Source: Antedon mediterranea (Eukaryota; Echinodermata; Crinoidea; Comatulida; Antedonidae). Taken from it: a stretch of DNA of 64,000 nucleotides. How positions within the stretch are numbered: the stretch's first letter is position 1; every line of letters starts with the position of its first letter. Positions 57,676 to 64,000 of this stretch are shown here, piece after piece. The translations under genes and the position numbers were made by a program. Under the pieces are notes generated by a model. The model did not search any database. It worked only from the letters and a program-made list of their open reading frames with translations, and was not told the origin of the DNA. The stretch lies in contig NC_092673.1 of NCBI RefSeq assembly GCF_964355755.1, forward strand, positions 32,745,648 through 32,809,647. The letters are read 5' to 3'.

Positions 57676-58616
57676 ACCTAACACAGAAATGCAACGTTAT
57701 CCCATTGGAACAAATCAAACAAAGCAACCAGCATTGTTACAAAGCATGCAGAAGTTGACAAAATGTTTGTTGGTCAGATTCTAATCAGCCAGAGTAAAAG
57801 CAAACATTAGCTATAACACAAAACCTATCAACTTTATACACATATGATTTTGAACATATTGAAAGAGTTTTCAACGAAAGATTACTCGTATCTTTGTTGC
57901 CATAGTTAATCAACCTCAACCAACATCATTACAAAGCATCCACAAATTCGCTGAAAACAAATTTATATCAATCTTTATCTATTAGTAACACAGAAATAAT
58001 TCAGTAAAAAAAGCATCACCAGAAGGTGTATTGTATGTATGCTGGATTGCTTCAGCAAACATACTCAATTGAATTATCGTGTTTTGTATTATTAACTGTA
58101 TTGTGCAGTAAAATATAGAAACGTTGTCAAATCACCGATGAGTGAGGCAATTACTGTCCCGGGTCGTTTTTGCTTCGCTGCAAATCGTTGTCCTTTTAGT
58201 GTGTGTCCGATCGTACTAAAACATACCGTAACTGTAATTTTACAAAGAAATTGTTGTGTATACTTTTTAAAGTTTACATATATAAAAAGAACTTTAAAGC
58301 TGAGCAACCTAAATATATGGCAAGCCTCAGCTGTCTGAAGTATTCAAAATATTATATTATTATATCATTTTTTTATTATATTATATATTGTATTGTAATA
58401 AATTATATGTTTTGCATTATATTACTTGGTTTTAGCATTATATTATATCTATTTCTAATATATTATGTGAAAAATGTAACAAATTATTGACTTTTTGTAT
58501 TATATTATTTGGTTTTAGCATTATATTATGAACATTTAATATTATATTATTAATAAAATACATTATATTATAATATAATTGTATTATATCAAACGCATTT
58601 ACTTTACTTTATAACA

Positions 58617-58653
58617 CTAGATGGTACGCTCGCTTCGCTCGCGTACCATCTAG
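58617..58653. repeat. Perfect 13-bp inverted repeat
   Basis: CTAGATGGTACGC (58617-58629) and GCGTACCATCTAG (58641-58653) with an 11-nt TCGCTTCGCTC loop; probably an element end or a short foldback. Confidence 0.7.
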
Positions 58654-58679
58654 GTCGTGCCCACAGATGGTTATCGAAT

Positions 58680-59230
58680 ACATAATAATTTCAGTGTTAA
58701 AAAACTGACGATTTCAAATGTACGTACAATAATACATGTCGTTTACACAGGAACGAATACATAGACACTGATTTATGTACTCAACAAAAATTAGCACCCT
58801 GGGAATTACTTCCGAAAGAGAAACTTGTCAAAAAATGAGACCAATTGTTTAAGTCAAATTTAAACAAACTTAATTTGTGTTTTGAAATAATAATGTAACA
58901 TTAGGGTTGAGGGATGGGGAAGAGGATGGGTGCAAAGAGGAACAATTTTTAAATATATTCTTTATCCATTTAGTAACAAAATATTAATTGTTTTCATGTT
59001 TTAAAAATAATATACCACTAAACACAGTAAAACATTGCGATGTAATACTTTGTTGAAACTATCAGTATCACTGTCCTAGTAGATTGAAATAGCAGTACAT
59101 GTAACGATACATCACTACGACGTGTATGTTTATATAATGTAAAACAATTTGTGAAAACCACCTCTATTCGGGGAAAATCATAAAGTCGATTTAATCGTCA
59201 ATAAATATTAAATTATCTAACTCAACTGAA
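58680..59230. repeat. Partial copy of the 34-36 kb repeat family
   Basis: Contains ATTAGCACCCTGGGAATTAC, CTTCCGAAAGAGAAACTT, TTTATCCATTTAGTAAC, CATTGCGATGTAATACTTTG and ACATGTAACGATACATCACT, all present in the VLIG gene 3 intron. Confidence 0.75.
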
Positions 59231-59389
59231 TTAGTAGGCCTAATGGTTTTCAATTGTTTCTTAGAGCCAAGTCATACTTAAGTTGGTTCCTACCCTACCC
59301 ACCAAAGTTGTTTTGCGTTTATGATGCACCGTAGGCATATCAAGCTCTACAATACGGGGCGCCGTTTGGGACATTGCTAATTTTGTCAA

Positions 59390-59830
59390 AATATTACAAT
59401 TTTGTCTACACATAATTAATTTTGTCAATACAAAATTCATTTTGCCAACACAAAATTCATTTTGTATTGACAAAATTCATTTTGTGTTGACAAAATGTAT
59501 TCTGTGTGGACAAAATTCATTTTGTCTCGCCAAAATTAATTCTGTGTAAACAAAAGTCATTCTGTGTAGACAAAATTAATTCTGTGTTGACAAAATTAAT
59601 TTTGTGTAGACAAAATTCATTCTGTAACAACAAAAATCATTTTGTGGCGACAAAATTCATTCTGTAACGAAAATTCTGTGTAGACAAAATTCATTTTGTG
59701 GCGACAAAATGTATTCTGTGTAGACAAAATTTATTCTGTGTAGACAAAATTTATTCTGTGTAGACAAAATTCATTCTGTGTAGAAAAAAATTCATTTTGT
59801 CGCGACAAAATGAATTTTGTTAGCCTAGCC
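59390..59830. repeat. Subterminal GACAAAATTCATTYTGTG tandem repeats (left)
   Basis: About twenty degenerate units, each partly palindromic (ACAAAATTCATTTTGT). Confidence 0.85.
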
Positions 59831-60280
59831 TACTCAAGCGTGGGACAAAACGTTTTTTAAAACATTTTGTCCCACGCTTGAGTAGGCTCGGTTTTAACAT
59901 TTAAATTAGAAGGCGGAGTTTAAACTTGAAAAGGGCAAGACAGGGTGAAGCTATAAATGATGACAGCGCGCGAATCTTTGACATTTGTTATTGGTTCAGT
60001 TATTATGGCTGAGCATGCCTCCGTCTCTATTGCTATCATATTAATCTATTTTATAATATCAGGGACCCCTGAAAATATCAGATATGATCAGTATTCATAC
60101 TTTGACAATTTAATATCTACGTCGTCAGTAATAATTATTATTATAATGTATTCTATATTAAAAAATCGGAAAATGGTTTTTATAGAGCCCTGTAAAATTG
60201 TAGTAATGGGGCTATTTAAAATTTTGTCGTTTAAAATATTATTTATTATTCTTATAAAATGTATATACTTTATTTTAAAA

Positions 60281-60626
60281 TTAAAGATGTATTGTCTCCC
60301 AAAATCATGAAAAATAAAGATTTTTAAAATCGGACTTTGAATAGGCCATTATGCAGTTTTAATGAAGTTGTTCACTTCCATAAGAAAAAAGAACGGGGAA
60401 AAATGATTTCACCTATAAAAAGACAAAATAAACAGTTAAATTACCCAAAAACTCATTGGCTTCCAGACAATTTGACCATTTTTTGCTTTAAATTACATTT
60501 TTTTCAGGTAAATAATTTTTTTTCAGACCTAATTTTTTGTGAAAGTGAATAACTATTATGTGACATTAAAATAACATATTCAACAAAAAGATTAAAAAAA
60601 ACATTTTTTCAGGGGACAATCTTTAA
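60281..60626. mobile_element. TTAA-flanked MITE, shortest complete copy
   Basis: 346 bp from TTAAAGATGTATTGTCTCCC to GGGGACAATCTTTAA, with TTAA at both borders. Shares its tip and internal TTCACTT/GTGAATAACTATTATG blocks with 4995-5540 and 32148-32690. Nested inside the 59353-62778 element, so it is younger than that insertion or moved with it. Confidence 0.65.
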
Positions 60627-62424
60627 GATAATAATAGTCATTGCAGAAATAATGATGCTGAAAGCTGTCCGTTATTTGAAAAAAAAACATTTAACACATT
60701 GACTGCCAAGGCATTTTCCGTAATTTCTGTCCCAGTGCCAAGTCCCGTTTACATATTAAATTACAGTTTGAAAGTGTAACATCTGGTCACAGACTATCAT
60801 GATGTCATTCAAAATACGATGGCGGGAAAAACCGTTGAGACGTATAAATACGTCACTGGCAATGGTCCAACAATTTTATTGACTTTGCCAGGAACGTAAA
60901 TATACGTCGGGGATTTTCCGCGCTAAAATCGGTCAAACCTATCATCGAGAGATAAAAACAGTAAACCACACTGAATCATTTCATCCTTTATTATTTTTAT
61001 TTACTATTAGCGCAATTTATGACATGTTTGAGATGATTATATTGAGTGTGAGGGCGCCATCGTATCAACCATATTCAATGCATGAGGGAATAAACACAAA
61101 CAAACATATGACATTTATTTTTAGATTATCGTTTACGTACATCATTCATAAACTGCCATGCGATAATTCCTGTTCCAATCACCACTGCCAGCGATTCTAC
61201 ATACAATACAAAAGTGCTACGATTTTGACGTAGTATTACGTCTTGGCAAGTAGCGACACGCAATTTTTGACGTATAAATACGCCGTGGCAGTGAACGTGT
61301 TGTTAAAGAACTGACTACAAAAGATTGCTCACGTTAGTTTTATATAACAGTCATCCACCCTGCGAAACCTAATAACCTTTAACCTACAGTAGTAAGTAGG
61401 CCAGGTAGCCTACGTTGGCTAGGTTACAGGACTGATTGCCCATAAAACATTCGATGTATAAATATCAACACCCCAGACAGTGTAATAATGACCTTTCCAG
61501 ACCGAAAACCATTCTGCCCGAAATTACGATACTCTCTCGATACAATTCCATATTTTATTAGTGGAAATGCATTTTTATTTAACATCAATCTTATCAAGCC
61601 AGCCAAAGACTGAATACGTACATTAAAAGTACAAAGAACAATGTAAACCTATAAACAATTATTTGCAATTAGCAATGTATAATAAATAAAATCAATCATG
61701 GAGAAGGTGGAAAGATTATATACACTGCCATGGGAATGGATACTTGAGAGGCGCCATATGTCAGTTGTGTGAACACCCATTATAACTATTTGGTCAAAGT
61801 TGAATTATATCTTTCGAGGGTGTAAATATATAATAATATGCAACCGAGAGTAAAATTAAATTTAACTTTTTAACGACAATTTGCAATATCATAATCTATG
61901 GCGTACCAAAGTGTCATTTATTTAGGCAACTAAAATATCTTAGTTTTTAATAGATGTAGTTAGTTTATCTTAGGTTCCAATAGAGATATATCCCTGTTTA
62001 TAACCAAGATATCTTTTCAATAAAGATATCTCTATTATTCCAATTAGAGACAATTAATATATGTCTTAAGAGATATTTCATAGTTTTGTTCCCTTGAGTT
62101 AGGCCTATTAGCAATTTAGTATTCCTATCAAATAAACTTGGTAGGCCTATAGACGACGCAATTCCCATGAGAATAAATAGGCCTATACTAACTATTATAT
62201 TAAAATAAATGTATTAACTAAAATCATTTCATTACTACTCAACTTATCAGATGTTATCGTAAATAGTGTTGTCATTTTCTTAATCAATATTATCGGTATC
62301 GATATAAATCTTCAACCCTCTTTAATATTTATTACCAAAATTGGTAGGCATATAGGGCTACGTGTTATACATCAGTATAAACTGTACTTATACTCGACGC
62401 AAAGTATTCAAGTTCCATATTAGA

Positions 62425-62740
62425 CTGAAATGAATTTTGTCTACACAGAATGAATTTTGTCTACACAGAATGAATTTTGTCTACACAGAATAATTTTTGT
62501 CTATACAGAATACATTTTGTCGCCACAAAATGAATTTTGTCCACACAGAATTAATTTTGTCTACACAGAATTAATTTTGTCCACACAGAATTAATTTTGT
62601 CGAGACAAAATGAAGTTTGTCAAGACAAAATTAATTTTGTCCACACAGAATAAATTTTGTCAACACAAAATGAATTTTGTGTTGAACAAAATGAATTTTG
62701 TATTGACAAAATTAATTATGTGTAGACAAAATTGTAATAT
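62425..62740. repeat. Subterminal repeats (right), inverted relative to the left array
   Basis: Tandem TGAATTTTGTCTACACAGAA units, the complement of the left array. Confidence 0.85.
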
Positions 62741-62989
62741 TTCGACAAAATTAGCAATGTCCCATACGGCGCCCCGTACTACTATGTCTTTACAACGCTA
62801 CTCATGCCAGTGAGAGGGAAGGGTGATGATATGGGTGGTTTAACTGCAATAATAAAGATTTGTACATACTATACGGCGACTGAAACCATTATCCGTCTAA
62901 AAAATTTATATCCAACCTCTGCAGCACAGATTGAAAAAAAAATGGATCCAATTTCTGTTATGAGTATAGAGTAATTTCCTTTACGACGC

Positions 62990-63490
62990 CTGAGGGAATA
63001 GACACTTGTGGAACGACACAGAGATTGGAATGTTCCATTCATTGCAAATCAATACATTTGTATAAACGTATATTAAATCTATCAAAATAGTATTTTTTTA
63101 AGAAAATCGGCCTGTCTTCAACATTATGATACTGTACTCGAGCTGTTCAACGGGTTTTCAGCTATTAAAAACAATTATCGTAGGAGGAGATAGGAAAATG
63201 CGAAGCCTCCTCGCATTTTTGTGGCGGGTATTTTTCAAGATGGACATCCATTAGACAGTGTATACCACGATCGGAAAACACCCCTATTTGGGGCTAATCG
63301 TTGAACCTAAATTCGTTTTAATCGTCAATAACTAATTATCTAACATAATTTAATTAGTAAACAGGGTTACATCAGGTGGTTAAAATCAGTACCGAAAGTA
63401 CGAACCAACTTTATATACCATCGAGTAAAAATTCTAAAAGTAAGGTGCGATTTACCGAATTTTGCCCTTACGTAAATTTATATATAGATA
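62990..63490 (-). repeat. Inverted copy of the 34040-34490 repeat
   Basis: Reverse complement shares long blocks with the VLIG gene 3 intron, including AACGATAA-type ends, CGATCGGAAAACACCCCTAT and CCATCGAGTAAA. Non-coding. Confidence 0.75.
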
Positions 63491-64000
63491 CAATGAAACG
63501 TCATCTTGTAAATTTATAGAGGCGGATAAATCTTATTGGGACAATGCATGCTGGAAAGTAGGCCTACTTATGATGTTTATACTGATCACGTAATATTCAT
63601 GAAAGGAATGAATATAATGATAAGAGCAAACAGGTTTTTAAATTGAAATTCAGTGATTGATTAAAAAGCAGTAAATCAGTTATTATAACTATTATACTAC
63701 TATAACTATAAAAATGTTCCCAGGTCAGACAAATTATCTCTGATTTTACTTTCGTATTCTGTGACTATTTACTAAAATACAAAAACACAGCGTCGGTTAC
63801 TAACGAAAAAAATAAACCGTGTAATCACAGTCAACTCTTCGAAATCCGGACTCTCTAAAAACACAACTTTCTGGCCAACCTCAAGCTAAAAAATGTTCTT
63901 ATGATTCATAAGTATATAATATTGCAATTACATTTGAAATGTGTTGGGAATGAAGAGATAATAATTAAGTGATCCGAAATCTCTTTGCTTCCGCCAACAC
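63491..64000. other. Terminal stretch, nothing recognised
   Basis: AT-rich sequence with no supported exon, repeat or RNA gene. Confidence 0.4.

Larger units (their letters stand above)
53240..57960. repeat. Three degenerate tandem copies of a 1.4-2.2 kb non-coding unit
   Basis: Landmarks recur in order: CTCATTTGATTGGCTG at about 53737, 55156 and 57348; ACGCAACCAGCATTGTT or AAGCAACCAGCATTGTT at about 54003, 55436 and 57722; TTCTAATCAGCCAGAGTAAA at about 54070 and 57780; ACGATAAATAGAACGCTA at about 54660 with a relative near 56930. A fourth related copy lies at 27500-28850. Each unit has paired inverted CCAAT boxes (TGATTGGCT). No protein frame is conserved. The unit at 55-57 kb is interrupted by retroposon sequence. 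Confidence 0.65.
57961..59352. other. Repeat-rich non-coding stretch
   Basis: An extremely AT-rich block with TTATATTA words and two copies of GGTTTTAGCATTATATTAT (58340-58600), a 13-bp hairpin at 58617-58653 (CTAGATGGTACGC and its complement), and about 58680-59230, which matches parts of the 33.9-36.3 kb repeats. No gene seen. Confidence 0.55.
59353..62778. mobile_element. 3.4-kb element with inverted ends and subterminal minisatellites
   Basis: Outer tips TACGGGGCGCCGT at 59353 and its complement ending at 62778, followed inward on both sides by GGGACATTGCTAATTTTGTC. Just inside, 59390-59830 and 62425-62740 are arrays of ~20-bp units of the type GACAAAATTCATTCTGTGTA, in opposite orientation at the two ends. 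A stem at about 59825-59890 (GCCTACTCAAGCGTGGGACA and its complement) follows the left array. The interior has no transposase-like frame and contains a nested TTAA-flanked MITE. It is a large non-autonomous DNA element; superfamily not assigned. Confidence 0.75.

Noticed and set aside
59957-60310. 117-codon hydrophobic frame
   Set aside because: Inside a repeat element, AT-driven composition, overlaps the start of a nested MITE and matches no family I recognise.

Overview
The window is AT-rich, intron-bearing animal DNA. Clues are GT-AG exons with consistent phases, AATAAA signals, LINE and DNA-transposon debris, scattered AGGCCTA motifs and a cluster of very large inducible GTPase (VLIG/GVIN-like) genes. 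Together these suggest a marine invertebrate deuterostome, most likely an echinoderm. This is inference from style and gene content; no species marker is present. LAYOUT. 1-1207 (minus strand): the edge of a Polinton/Maverick-type element, with an integrase N-terminus running off the window and a PC4-domain protein. 4072-6648: four coding exons matching the middle of a choline-transporter-like (SLC44) protein, with the rest of that gene not visible. 7801-24696: VLIG copy 1 (7801-10825, truncated at its C-terminus), then an array of eight intact phase-1/phase-1 mini-exons plus one dead one (array A, 10953-13520), then, after an intron loaded with mobile DNA, the full-length VLIG copy 2 (19970-24696). 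Splice phases allow all of this to be one transcript carrying two GTPase modules. 24697-32700: AT-rich non-coding flank and repeats. 32818-46526: a third VLIG gene. It has a death-effector-like (DED) first exon, a linker exon, ten near-identical 81-nt mini-exons on a ~258-bp period (array B, 36758-39156), another linker exon, and a giant GTPase exon (41781-46526) that carries one frameshift and a changed G3 motif. 46527-58000: a foldback transposon 48 bp after the stop, a hAT-type MITE, a ~3.5-kb minisatellite of a 39-bp unit, and several degenerate repeat units. 58000-64000: repeats, including a ~3.4-kb inverted-repeat-bounded element. HOW IT FITS TOGETHER. Copies 2 and 3 share their 3' flanks (about 26.1-27.5 kb matches 48.3-48.7 plus 52.2-53.2 kb), so the locus grew by segmental duplication. 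The recurring gene design is an adaptor-like DED, a hinge made from a tandem exon array, then a giant dynamin-like GTPase with a C-terminal Cys/His cluster. By analogy with vertebrate VLIGs this may be an inducible innate-immune locus, but that function is inferred. The most distinctive feature is the pair of homologous, frame-neutral mini-exon arrays, which could let hinge length vary by duplication or splicing. Most remaining open frames in the window are antisense shadows of the VLIG exons or by-products of the 39-bp repeat.
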